Assembly (NCBI GenBank): GCA_035501735.1
Contig: DATJVR010000086.1
Location: forward strand, 1 to 64,000
DNA: 64,000 nucleotides
Origin: PNAI01 sp035501735
GTDB taxonomy: Bacteria; Pseudomonadota; Alphaproteobacteria; Rhizobiales; Xanthobacteraceae
Reading direction: 5' to 3'
Below the pieces are notes generated by a model. That model was not told the origin of the DNA. It did not search any database and was given only the letters and a program-made list of their open reading frames with translations. Position 1 is the stretch's first letter; each line of letters starts with the position of its first letter. The position numbers and the translations under genes are program-made. Shown here piece after piece: positions 52,947 to 61,384 of the stretch.

Positions 52947-53046
52947 ACATAGTCCCAAATATATTATTTCTGCCGCCGATACCAGTCGGTCTAGGGTTTC
53001 CCCGGGATAACAACAGCGCTGATTCAGCGCTTCGGGAGGATCGCCC

Positions 53047-54318
53047 ATGGGCACCGCAAATTTCGGCATTGCCGGCCTCGACTGGCAGCAGCGCGTCAAC
53101 TGGGACCGGATGCGGGAATACCGCATCGAGCGTGCGCGCCAGATGATGAAGAAGCACGGCCTCGGCGCCTTGCTCTGCATGTACGACGAGAACGTGCGTT
53201 ACATCACCGGAACGCTCACGCCCGGATGGAATCGACTCAAGCCCGGCTTGCGTTACGCCATGCTGTGCGGCGATGGACGGCCGATCCTGTTCGAGCAGGG
53301 CGACTTGGGATTCCAGATCGAACGCCATTCGCCGTGGATTCCGAAGAAGAACATCCGTCACTCGTTTGCCTGGATCAAGGGCGCCGCAGGGCCGGCTGCC
53401 ACCCAGCAGGTCACAAAGTTCACCAAGGCGATCATCCAGGCGATGAAGGAAAATGGCGTCGCCGGCCAGAAGCTCGGCTGCGACTTCATCGACATCAACA
53501 TGATCAACATTTTCAAGGAGCACAAAATCAATTGGGCCGACGGCATGTCGCCGATGATGGATGCGCGCGCCGTCAAGAACGAGGACGAGCAGGAGTGCTT
53601 CCGCATCGTCGGCGCCATTGGCGACGCCACCCATTGGGAGTGCATGAAGTTTTTGCGCCCCGGCATCACCGAGAACCAGGTGACGGCGCATTTGATGGAA
53701 TATCTCTACAACATCCCGGGCATGGAGGACGTCGAGGACGTCATCGTGTCGTCCGGCCCGAACACCTGGCCGAACTGGCGCAACTTCTCCGACCGCATCA
53801 TCCAGCCCGGCGATATCGTGTTCATGGATTTGGCGGCGCTGACCTGGAACGGCTACAAGTCCTGCTATTACCGCACCTATTGCGTGGGCAAGGAGCCCAC
53901 GAGGGAGCAAAAGGAAACGTATTCCATCGCGCTCAAATGGCTCTACGACTCGATCGGCGCGGTCAAGGTCGGCGCCACCACGCGCGACATCGCGTTGAAA
54001 TGGCCGTCTGCGATGAAGACCTGGGGCTATGAAGACGAGGACCAGGCCGCTGCCAACCTGTGGGGTCACGGTCTGGGCCTCGCGCAATACGACCCGCCGG
54101 TGATCTCGCGCATCTGGTCGCTCGACCACCCGATCGAGATCAAGGAGGGCATGACCTTCGCGCTCGAAACGCAGCACGGCAAGAAATACCGCTACGGCGT
54201 GCGCATCGAGGAAATGCTGATCGTGCACAAGAAAGATATCGAAATCGTCTCGAACTTCCCGGTCAAGCAGATCACCGTCGTCGATCCGCTGCCCGGCTAC
54301 GGCGATCACGTGAAGTAA
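53047..54318 (+). CDS. M24 (creatinase/prolidase-fold) family metalloenzyme, DddP-like relative
   Basis: A 423-residue protein with the creatinase N-terminal domain and the pita-bread M24 catalytic domain. Metal-site residues visible are D261 (FMDLAALTWNGYKS), H341 (LWGHGLGL), E374 (FALETQ) and E388 (RIEEML). The second Asp of the usual D-D-H-E-E set is Cys273 (GYKSCYYRT where GY-x-x-D-x-T/S-R-T is normal). That makes an ordinary aminopeptidase doubtful; relatives such as DddP (DMSP lyase) and creatinase carry altered sites too. GGGAGGATC precedes the ATG. It is the first gene after a divergent lysR and precedes a PEP-synthase-like gene by 59 bases. Confidence 0.87.
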   Translation: MGTANFGIAGLDWQQRVNWDRMREYRIERARQMMKKHGLGALLCMYDENVRYITGTLTPGWNRLKPGLRYAMLCGDGRPILFEQGDLGFQIERHSPWIPKKNIRHSFAWIKGAAGPAATQQVTKFTKAIIQAMKENGVAGQKLGCDFIDINMINIFKEHKINWADGMSPMMDARAVKNEDEQECFRIVGAIGDATHWECMKFLRPGITENQVTAHLMEYLYNIPGMEDVEDVIVSSGPNTWPNWRNFSDRIIQPGDIVFMDLAALTWNGYKSCYYRTYCVGKEPTREQKETYSIALKWLYDSIGAVKVGATTRDIALKWPSAMKTWGYEDEDQAAANLWGHGLGLAQYDPPVISRIWSLDHPIEIKEGMTFALETQHGKKYRYGVRIEEMLIVHKKDIEIVSNFPVKQITVVDPLPGYGDHVK

Positions 54319-54377
54319 CCGCTTTTCCCGTCGCGCGCGGGAAGGAAACCACGGATTACAAGCATCGGCATGAACCG

Positions 54378-55661
54378 ATGAACGACTTCATCCTTCCGCT
54401 CTCCGCTCCGCTCGCCGCCGATCCTGATCTCGTCGGCCCCAAGGCGGCGAACCTTGCGCTGCTCGCCCGCGCGGGATTGCCGACGCCGGGCGGCTTCAGC
54501 CTCACGGCGGCCGCCTACTGTCATCAGATCGCCGCCCTCGGGCTGACGACAGCCGTGGAGCAATTCGCCGCCGCCGATCTCCGCGCCCAGCGGAAACTTT
54601 CCGTTGAAATCCGTCTTGGGCTCTACCAGGAACCAATCGCCCACGAAATAGTTGAGCCGCTGCTGGCAGCATGGCGCGAATGCCGAGCGGGGGAGCCTGC
54701 CCCATGGGCCGTGCGTTCCTCCGCTTTGATCGAGGATCGCTCCGACGCCAATTTCGCCGGTCAGTTCGAAAGTTTTCTGGGAATCCAAAGCGAGACTGAA
54801 TTCTTGACCGCCGTGCGCGCCTGTTGGGCCGCTCTGTGGACCACCAATGCGCGCCGCTACATGGCCAACCACGATCTGAACCCGGCCTCGACCGCCATGG
54901 CGGTTCTGATCCAGCCGCTCGTTTCCGCCCGCGCCGCTGGCGGGGGCTTAAGCCTGACCGCCGAAGGCAACATGCTGCTCTCCGCGACCTGGGGTCTCGG
55001 TTCGGCGATTGCCCAGGGCGAGGTCGTGCCCGACCGCGTCGTGCTCAGCCGCCAAGGTTTTGTTCGCAAGATCGAGGCCGGCCGCAAGGATCACCGCGAT
55101 ACTTGCGGGCACGGCAACCAGCTGGCGCCGCTGGCCGTGCCCAAGGAACTGGCGCGCGAGCCGTGCCTCTCTCCCGGTGAGGCGACGACGCTTGGTCGCA
55201 TGCTGCGGAAATGCGAGGAATTGCTGGGCCAGCCAGTCGAGATCGAATGGGCGCTCGACGACGCCGGTTTCAAGCTGCTGCAAGCGCGCCCGCTGCACGT
55301 GCAGGCGATCGAGATGCCGGACGAAATCTGGCTGCAGCACCCCAAGCTCAACGGCCACCCGGCTGGCATCGGATGGGGTTCGGGCAGGGCGGTCGTGGTC
55401 AATTGCGAATGCGAGCTCGCGCGCGTCGCCCCCGGCGATGTGCTGGTGACGCGCGTCGCCGGCCCGGCGCTCAGCCACATCCTGCCGCAGGTCGCCGGCG
55501 TGGTGGCCGAGCTCGGCGGTTCGACCTCGCATCTCGCTTCGCTCGCGCGCGAGCGCGGGATTCCCATGGTGCTCGGGGTGCTTGACGCCACCGCCACCAT
55601 TCCGGACGGCGCGCAGGTCGCTGTCGACGGCGTCGCCGGCGTCGTGCGGTGGATGGCATGA
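54378..55661 (+). CDS. Short PEP-synthase/PPDK-like protein: ATP-binding domain plus phosphohistidine swivel domain
   Basis: A 427-residue protein. Residues 1-310 match the PEP synthase / PPDK nucleotide-binding domain (GPKAANLALLARAGLPTPGG near 20; WAVRSSALIEDRSDANFAGQFESF near 110). Residues 330-427 match the mobile swivel domain, with the phosphohistidine in GGSTSHLASLARERG (about H384). The third, PEP/pyruvate TIM-barrel domain of true PEP synthase (about 790 residues) is missing, so it cannot make PEP alone. Rifampicin-phosphotransferase-type proteins use the same two domains with a substrate domain; here an ATP-driven phosphotransfer to another substrate or protein is possible. It overlaps the next gene by 4 bases. 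Confidence 0.85.
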   Translation: MNDFILPLSAPLAADPDLVGPKAANLALLARAGLPTPGGFSLTAAAYCHQIAALGLTTAVEQFAAADLRAQRKLSVEIRLGLYQEPIAHEIVEPLLAAWRECRAGEPAPWAVRSSALIEDRSDANFAGQFESFLGIQSETEFLTAVRACWAALWTTNARRYMANHDLNPASTAMAVLIQPLVSARAAGGGLSLTAEGNMLLSATWGLGSAIAQGEVVPDRVVLSRQGFVRKIEAGRKDHRDTCGHGNQLAPLAVPKELAREPCLSPGEATTLGRMLRKCEELLGQPVEIEWALDDAGFKLLQARPLHVQAIEMPDEIWLQHPKLNGHPAGIGWGSGRAVVVNCECELARVAPGDVLVTRVAGPALSHILPQVAGVVAELGGSTSHLASLARERGIPMVLGVLDATATIPDGAQVAVDGVAGVVRWMA

Positions 55662-56641
55662 GCAAGCCGCGCGTCTTCGTCACCCAGCCGATTGCCGCAA
55701 GCGCGCTTGAGCGGCTGAAGACAATCGCTGACGTCACGCTCAACCGCGACGCCAGCCGGATCATCGGCAGGAAGGCGCTGATCGCCGCGACGCGCAAATG
55801 CGACATCCTGTTCACCAAGCTGCACGACAAGATCGATCGCGACATCATCGCCGCCAATCCGAAGCTGCGCGCAATCACTTCGCAATCGATCACGCCGGAC
55901 AACACCGACGTGAACGAAGCCACCAAGCGCGGCATTCCCGTGACAGTGGTGCCGCCGATCGTGGCGGAGGCCACCGCCGACATCAATCTCGGCCTGATGC
56001 TGATGGTCGCGCGCCACATGGTGCAGGGCGACCGGTTGGTTCACCGCGGCATATTTCCCGGCTCGCAATCGGATTATCTCGCCGGTGCGCCGCTCTACGG
56101 CAAGACCATCGGCCTGGTCGGCGGTGGCGGCCGCATCGGCCAAGCGGTCGCCCGGCGCGCACGCGGATTCAATATGCGCGTGATCTATTGGGGCCCGCGG
56201 CGCAAAGAGGAAGTCGAGCGCGAGATACCGATGGAATTCGTCGAGTTCGGCGAACTGCTGGATGACGCCGATTTCGTTTCGATCCATTCGCCATTGCGGC
56301 CCGAAACCTACCATCAGATCGGCGCCGCTGAACTGGCCACCATGAAACCGGGGGCCTTTCTCATCAACACCGCGCGCGGCGCCATCGTGGATGAGGCTGC
56401 ACTCGTGCGCGCGTTGAAGAAAAAGCAGATCGCCGGCGCCGGGCTCGACGTGTTCGAGTTCGAACCAAAGGTCTCGCGCGAATTGCTGAAGATGCCGAAC
56501 GTCGTCACCACGCCGCATCTCGGCAGCGCGGTGCACGAGGTGCGCGAACGCATGGCCAATATCGTGGTGGATAATATCCTGGCGTTGCTGGAGGGCAAAA
56601 GACCGCCCAACATCGTCAATCCGGAAGTGCTCAAGTCTTGA
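55658..56641 (+). CDS. D-2-hydroxyacid dehydrogenase (glyoxylate/hydroxypyruvate reductase type), copy A
   Basis: A 327-residue enzyme with an N-terminal substrate domain and an NAD(P) Rossmann domain (IGLVGGGGRIGQAVARRA). The catalytic Arg is in NTARGAIVDE, the Glu in GLDVFEFEP and the His in TTPHLGSAVHEVR. It reduces 2-oxoacids such as glyoxylate or hydroxypyruvate, or the reverse. Its ATG (55658) overlaps the upstream stop (ATGA), so it is coupled to the PEP-synthase-like gene. Confidence 0.93.
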   Translation: MSKPRVFVTQPIAASALERLKTIADVTLNRDASRIIGRKALIAATRKCDILFTKLHDKIDRDIIAANPKLRAITSQSITPDNTDVNEATKRGIPVTVVPPIVAEATADINLGLMLMVARHMVQGDRLVHRGIFPGSQSDYLAGAPLYGKTIGLVGGGGRIGQAVARRARGFNMRVIYWGPRRKEEVEREIPMEFVEFGELLDDADFVSIHSPLRPETYHQIGAAELATMKPGAFLINTARGAIVDEAALVRALKKKQIAGAGLDVFEFEPKVSRELLKMPNVVTTPHLGSAVHEVRERMANIVVDNILALLEGKRPPNIVNPEVLKS

Positions 56642-56709
56642 ATTCCATCTTTCCATCAATGGGGAAAATGGGGTGTGCGAATGCGAAAAGTGCATTGGAG
56701 TGATTTCTC

Positions 56710-57678
56710 ATGCCCCGCCCGCTGATTGCCGTTACCGACAGCCCTTTTCCATCGCTCGATCCAGCGAAAGCCGCGCTGGCGCGTGTCAATCCGGAGCCGC
56801 TGCGGATGGCGAAGAGCGCTTCGGCCGACGACATTCTCGCGGTCGCGCGCGATGCGGACGCCGTCTTCGTCACCTATGCGAAGCTGCCGGGCGAACTGCT
56901 CAGGGAACTCAAGCGCTGCAAGGTGATCGGCCGCTTCGGCCTCGGCGTCGACAATATCGACATTCCGGCTGCCGCCGCGCTCGGCATCACCGTGACTTAT
57001 GTGCCTGACTATTGCATGCGCGAGGTATCCGACCACGCCATGGCTCTGCTGCTCGCGCTGGCTCGAAAAATCCCGCTTTCGAACCAACTGGTGCAATCGG
57101 GCCGCTGGGAAGTCCCCCCGATCACGCCGCTGCACCGGCTTGATGGCCAGGTGCTCGGTCTCGTCGGCTTCGGCAACATCCCGCGCGCGCTCGCGCCCAA
57201 GGCCAAGGCCTTCGGACTGCGCGTGGTCGTGCATGATCCCTTTGTACCTGAGGACATACTGGCGCAGGCCGCGGTCGAGGACGCCAGCCTCGATGCGCTG
57301 CTGGCGATGTCGGATTTCGTCTCGATTCACGCGCCGCTCTTGCCCGCCACGCGCGGCCTTTTCAACGCCGAAACATTCATCAAGCTGAAGCCCGGCGCCT
57401 ATCTCATCAATACGGCGCGCGGCCCGCTGGTGGACGAAACCGCGTTGATCAACGCCCTCGACGCCGGCCATCTCGGCGGTGCCGCGCTCGATGTGGTTGC
57501 GACCGAGCCGCTGCCGAAAAATTCAAAATTGCTCGGCCGCGATAATGTCATCCTCACGCCGCATACGGCGTTCTATTCGGTCGAGGCGCTGGAGGAATTG
57601 CAGACCAAATGCGCGAGCGACGTCGCCCGCGTGCTTTCGGGCGAAAAGCCGGTCTATCCGGTGAAAATCCCGAAGTAG
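56710..57678 (+). CDS. D-2-hydroxyacid dehydrogenase (phosphoglycerate dehydrogenase/CtBP type), copy B
   Basis: A 322-residue enzyme. The Rossmann motif is LGLVGFGNIPRALAPKA (GxGxxP rather than GxGxxG); the catalytic Arg is in NTARGPLVDE, the Glu in DVVATEPLP and the His in TPHTAFYS. YCMREVSDHAMALLLALARK is the hinge typical of the CtBP branch. It lies 68 bases after copy A and is a distant paralogue. The substrate is not identified. Confidence 0.93.
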   Translation: MPRPLIAVTDSPFPSLDPAKAALARVNPEPLRMAKSASADDILAVARDADAVFVTYAKLPGELLRELKRCKVIGRFGLGVDNIDIPAAAALGITVTYVPDYCMREVSDHAMALLLALARKIPLSNQLVQSGRWEVPPITPLHRLDGQVLGLVGFGNIPRALAPKAKAFGLRVVVHDPFVPEDILAQAAVEDASLDALLAMSDFVSIHAPLLPATRGLFNAETFIKLKPGAYLINTARGPLVDETALINALDAGHLGGAALDVVATEPLPKNSKLLGRDNVILTPHTAFYSVEALEELQTKCASDVARVLSGEKPVYPVKIPK

Positions 57679-58446
57679 TTATTCCGCCGTCCAGCCGCCG
57701 TCGACCACCATCGACGTGCCGGTCATCAGCGCGGCCGCGTCGGAGGCGAGGAACACGATCGCGCCGGTGAGATCCTCGAGTTGCCCGAGCCGGCCGAGCT
57801 TGATGCGGGCAAGCGTGTCCTTGCGGAACGCCTCGTTCTGGAAGAACGGCCGCGTCATCGGCGTCTCGATGAAGGTCGGAGCCAGCGTATTGACGCGAAT
57901 CTTGTGCGGCGCGAGCTCGATCGCCATCGCTTTGGTGAACCCCTCCATCGCGTGCTTGGTCGCGCAATAGACCGTGCGCGTCGGCCCGCCTACGTGGCCC
58001 ATCTGCGACGACATGTTGATGATCGAGCCGGGCTGTTTTGCCTCGACCAGCCGCCGCGCCACCGCCTGGGCGACGAAATAGGCCGCCCGCACATTGAGCG
58101 AGAACACGAAATCGAAATCCTCGACTTTGACGTCCACGAACGGCGCCGGCTTGTTGGTGCCGGCATTGTTCACCAATATGTCGAACGGCGCCTGCGCGGC
58201 GACCGTCTTCTGCACCGCCGCGACATCGCGCACGTCCAACACGAGAGGTTCCGCCTTTTGCCCGCGGGCGCGGATTGCTGCCGCGGCTTCCCTGATCTCA
58301 CTTTCGGTGCGTGCCGCGAGCGTGACTTGCGCGCCGGCGTCGGCGAGCGCCGAGGCGGCAGCGAGTCCAAGCCCTCGCCCTGCGCCGGTGATCAGCGCGC
58401 GTTTGCCGTCGAGGCGGAACGATGGCGTCTTGGCGAGCTCGACCAT
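57679..58446 (-). CDS. Short-chain dehydrogenase/reductase (SDR)
   Basis: A 255-residue classical SDR. The cofactor motif is TGAGRGLGLAAASAL, followed by NNAGTN (NNAG), the catalytic Ser in INMSSQMG and YCATK, the Tyr and Lys of the YxxxK motif. It uses NAD(P) to oxidise or reduce a hydroxyl/oxo group. It converges tail to tail with the D-2-hydroxyacid dehydrogenase gene without a gap, and overlaps the MAPEG gene by one base (TGATG), so it reads in one operon with that gene and the HisD-like gene. Confidence 0.93.
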   Translation of the reverse strand: MVELAKTPSFRLDGKRALITGAGRGLGLAAASALADAGAQVTLAARTESEIREAAAAIRARGQKAEPLVLDVRDVAAVQKTVAAQAPFDILVNNAGTNKPAPFVDVKVEDFDFVFSLNVRAAYFVAQAVARRLVEAKQPGSIINMSSQMGHVGGPTRTVYCATKHAMEGFTKAMAIELAPHKIRVNTLAPTFIETPMTRPFFQNEAFRKDTLARIKLGRLGQLEDLTGAIVFLASDAAALMTGTSMVVDGGWTAE

Positions 58447-58853
58447 CAGGGAAAGGCCGCCCGCAGCCCGTTGATCAGCAGCAATATCGCAGCGACCAAG
58501 ATGACCGCTGCCGTGATGATGATGCCGGCAATGCGGAACCGGACGTCCTCATCGTCCTGCGACACCCCATAGGCATGGATGATACGGCCGATAATCAGCG
58601 CCAGGCAAAGGAGATGGATCAGATAGCGCGAGTGCTGCTGCATTTCCAAGAACGCCAGCAGCAGGAGCGCGAATGGTACATATTCGGCGAAATTCGCCTG
58701 CACGCGCACGCGTCGCTCCAGAACCGGATTGCCGCCCGCGCCGATTCCGATTTTCGTCTCGCCCCGCATGCGTGCGACCCGCATCGAGAGGCCGATGAAT
58801 ATGATCGCCAGAATCGCCGCGTAAAACGGAACGATGATGGGTACGTACGTCAT
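58446..58853 (-). CDS. MAPEG family membrane protein
   Basis: A 135-residue membrane protein with four hydrophobic helices. The motif GNPVLERRVRVQANFAEYVP is the glutathione-site sequence of the MAPEG (membrane-associated eicosanoid and glutathione metabolism) family. It may be a membrane glutathione transferase. It lies between the SDR (1-base overlap) and the HisD-like gene (3 bases), and a glutathione-linked enzyme, the MaiA-like protein, is also in the region. Confidence 0.9.
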   Translation of the reverse strand: MTYVPIIVPFYAAILAIIFIGLSMRVARMRGETKIGIGAGGNPVLERRVRVQANFAEYVPFALLLLAFLEMQQHSRYLIHLLCLALIIGRIIHAYGVSQDDEDVRFRIAGIIITAAVILVAAILLLINGLRAAFP

Positions 58854-58856
58854 GCG

Positions 58857-60164
58857 TCACTCCGCCGCTTGCGCATATCCGACATTGCGTCCGCCGTAGC
58901 GCCGCACCCGCACATTGGCCTGCTCGGCGTGCGCGGAAAAACCCTCCAAAATGCACAGGCGCGAGCAATATTCGCCGATCATCGCCGACGCCTGATCGGT
59001 CAGCACCTTCTGATAGGTGCAGGTCTTCAGGAACTTTCCGACCCACAGGCCGCCGGTGTAGCGCGCCGCCTTCTTTGTCGGCAGCGTGTGATTGGTTCCG
59101 ATCACCTTGTCGCCATAGGCGACATTCGTGCGCGCGCCGAGGAACAGCGAGCCGTAGTTTTTCATATTGTTGAGGAAATAATCCGGATCGCGCGTCATCA
59201 CCTGCACGTGCTCGGACGCGATGCGGTCGGCCTCGCGCACCATTTCGTCGTAGCCATCGCACACGATCACTTCGCCGAAATCCTCCCACGCCTTGCCGGC
59301 GGCGTCGGCGGTGGGGAGGATTTTCAACAACCGCTGCACCTCCTCCATGGTCGCGCGCGCAAGCTTTTCCGAATTGGTCAGCAGAACCGCAGGCGAGGTC
59401 GGGCCATGCTCGGCCTGGCCCAGAAGATCAGTGGCGCAAATCTCGCCATCCACGCTGTCGTCCGCGATGATCAGCGTCTCGGTCGGTCCCGCCAGCAAGT
59501 CGATGCCGACGCGGCCGAACAATTGCCGTTTCGCCTCCGCCACATAGGCGTTGCCAGGCCCGACGATCATGTCCACCGGCGCGATGGTCTCGGTGCCGAG
59601 CGCCATGGCGGCCACCGCCTGCACGCCGCCGAGCACGAAGATTTCGTCGGCGCCGCCGAAATGCATGGCCGCCACGATCGCCGGATGCGGCCCGCCCTTG
59701 AACGGCGGCGCGCAGGCGATGATGCGTTTGACGCCGGCCACCCGCGCGGTGACGATCGACATATGCGCCGAGGCCACCATCGGATAGCGCCCGCCCGGCA
59801 CGTAGCAGCCGATGGAGTTCACCGGAATGTGCCGGTGGCCGAGCACGACGCCCGGCAGCGTCTCGACCTCGAGATCCTTCAGCGTGTCTTTTTGCTTCTG
59901 CGCAAAGTTGCGGACTTGGGCCTGCGCGAATTTGATGTCGTCGAGATCGCGTTTCGACACTTGCGCGATGGCGCGCTCGATCTCGGCCGCCGTCAACCGG
60001 AAATCCCTCGGCGCCCAGTTGTCGAATTTCTTCGACAGGTCGCGCACCGCCTGGTCCTTGCGCGCGTCGATGTCAGCCAAAATGCTTTCGACCGTCTCGC
60101 GCACCTTGGCGTCGGCCGCCTTGATCGCGCCGGCGTCCATTCCGCGCTTGAGATAGCGGGCCAT
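58857..60164 (-). CDS. Histidinol dehydrogenase-family enzyme, probably with a non-histidine substrate
   Basis: A 435-residue HisD-fold NAD dehydrogenase. Zinc and active-site positions are kept: Q and H in GQAEHGPTSP, D in AYGDKVIG, H in NHTLPT and GFSAHAEQ; the cofactor region reads GPGNAYVAEAKR. No other his gene is near; it is first in an operon with a MAPEG and an SDR gene, so a paralogue acting on another alcohol (as in sulfopropanediol 3-dehydrogenase HpsN) is more likely than histidinol. A second Bug-type receptor gene lies 87 bases upstream in the same direction. Confidence 0.88.
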   Translation of the reverse strand: MARYLKRGMDAGAIKAADAKVRETVESILADIDARKDQAVRDLSKKFDNWAPRDFRLTAAEIERAIAQVSKRDLDDIKFAQAQVRNFAQKQKDTLKDLEVETLPGVVLGHRHIPVNSIGCYVPGGRYPMVASAHMSIVTARVAGVKRIIACAPPFKGGPHPAIVAAMHFGGADEIFVLGGVQAVAAMALGTETIAPVDMIVGPGNAYVAEAKRQLFGRVGIDLLAGPTETLIIADDSVDGEICATDLLGQAEHGPTSPAVLLTNSEKLARATMEEVQRLLKILPTADAAGKAWEDFGEVIVCDGYDEMVREADRIASEHVQVMTRDPDYFLNNMKNYGSLFLGARTNVAYGDKVIGTNHTLPTKKAARYTGGLWVGKFLKTCTYQKVLTDQASAMIGEYCSRLCILEGFSAHAEQANVRVRRYGGRNVGYAQAAE

Positions 60165-60251
60165 GAGCGGTTCTCCTTCATGTCAGCAATCTGAGCGGCT
60201 CGCAGGCTTGAGCGCAGCGAGACGCCGAATAAATCACGGCGCAGAGGCGTT

Positions 60252-61217
60252 CTATTTGCTCACCAGACCCGCCCGTTCCAGCGCTGGTTTCCAGCGCTGC
60301 TGCTCGCTTTGGATGAAGGCCTTGAGCTGCTCGACCGTCATCGGGTCGGTGACCAGACCGTCTTGCCGAAGCCGCTGTTGCATTTCGGGTTTGCTCATGG
60401 CGCGCACCATCTCGGCATTGACCTTTTGCACGATGTCGTTCGGCAGCCCTGCCGGACCCGAGATCGTGAACCAGATGTTGGCGACGATGTCGAAGCCCGA
60501 CTCCTTGAACGTCGGCACGTCGGGAAAATCCGCGAATCGTTCCTTTCCGGTATGCGCCAGCGCAACCAGTGTGCCGCCGCGAACCAGCGCGGCGGATGAT
60601 GAAACGGTTTGCGCCGCGAACGCGATGTGGTTTCCGGCGAGATCAGTCAATCCTTGCGAGGCTCCCTTGTAGGGCACGTGCTCGACCTTGATGCCGGCCA
60701 TGTGCGCGAACGTTTCCGCCACCAGATGTCCCGAGCTGCCGACGCCGGAGGACGAATAGGTGAGCGGTTTGTCGTTTCGCTTGCCCCAGGCAATGAATTC
60801 CTTGAGCGTTTTCACGTTGCTCGCTTTATTGACCGAGAGAACGATCGGCGAGCCGGCGATATAGCCGACGGTGACGAGATCCTTCAGCGGATCGTAGCCG
60901 AGCTTGGGATTGCCGATCGGCAACAGCACGAGATGGCTCACATTGGTGAGCACGAAATTGTAGCCGTCCGGCGGCGACTCGATCACCGACTTCACGCCGA
61001 TCGTCCCGCCGGCGCCCGCCCGCGTCTCCACGAAAAATTGCTGTTTGAACGCCGCCGACAGATCATCCGCCACGATACGCGTCAGCACGTCGGCGGTGCC
61101 GCCCGCGGCGAACGTATTGACCATGCGTACCGGCCGTGACGGCCATTCGTCTGCCGTGGCCATGGCCGGTAAGGTCACGCTGCCTATCAGGGCGAGTATC
61201 GCGCAGAATTGCCTCAT
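60252..61217 (-). CDS. Bug/TctC family substrate-binding protein (isolated)
   Basis: A 321-residue exported receptor with signal MRQFCAILALIGSVTLPAMA. The Bug hallmarks are WPSRPVRMVNTFAAGGTAD, IESPPDGYNFVLTN and VPYKGASQGLTDLAGN. GGAGG lies 5 bases before the ATG at 61217; the open frame continues 65 codons upstream without conservation. It precedes the HisD-like operon and has no tctAB beside it. The ligand is unknown. Confidence 0.93.
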   Translation of the reverse strand: MRQFCAILALIGSVTLPAMATADEWPSRPVRMVNTFAAGGTADVLTRIVADDLSAAFKQQFFVETRAGAGGTIGVKSVIESPPDGYNFVLTNVSHLVLLPIGNPKLGYDPLKDLVTVGYIAGSPIVLSVNKASNVKTLKEFIAWGKRNDKPLTYSSSGVGSSGHLVAETFAHMAGIKVEHVPYKGASQGLTDLAGNHIAFAAQTVSSSAALVRGGTLVALAHTGKERFADFPDVPTFKESGFDIVANIWFTISGPAGLPNDIVQKVNAEMVRAMSKPEMQQRLRQDGLVTDPMTVEQLKAFIQSEQQRWKPALERAGLVSK

Positions 61218-61384
61218 GCGTTCCTCCAATGCTCCGCTGGAACGTCGGTCGATCGTAAAAGTGTACGTGAAGGCTGCCGGGATGGGCAAACGGCTTCCGC
61301 CGCGTCCATGCGCCGAGCAGGTAGACAATGCCGGACAGATCGGAGATGGTCCTGCCCGTTCGGACCCGTTAGAAGAGTTGTACG

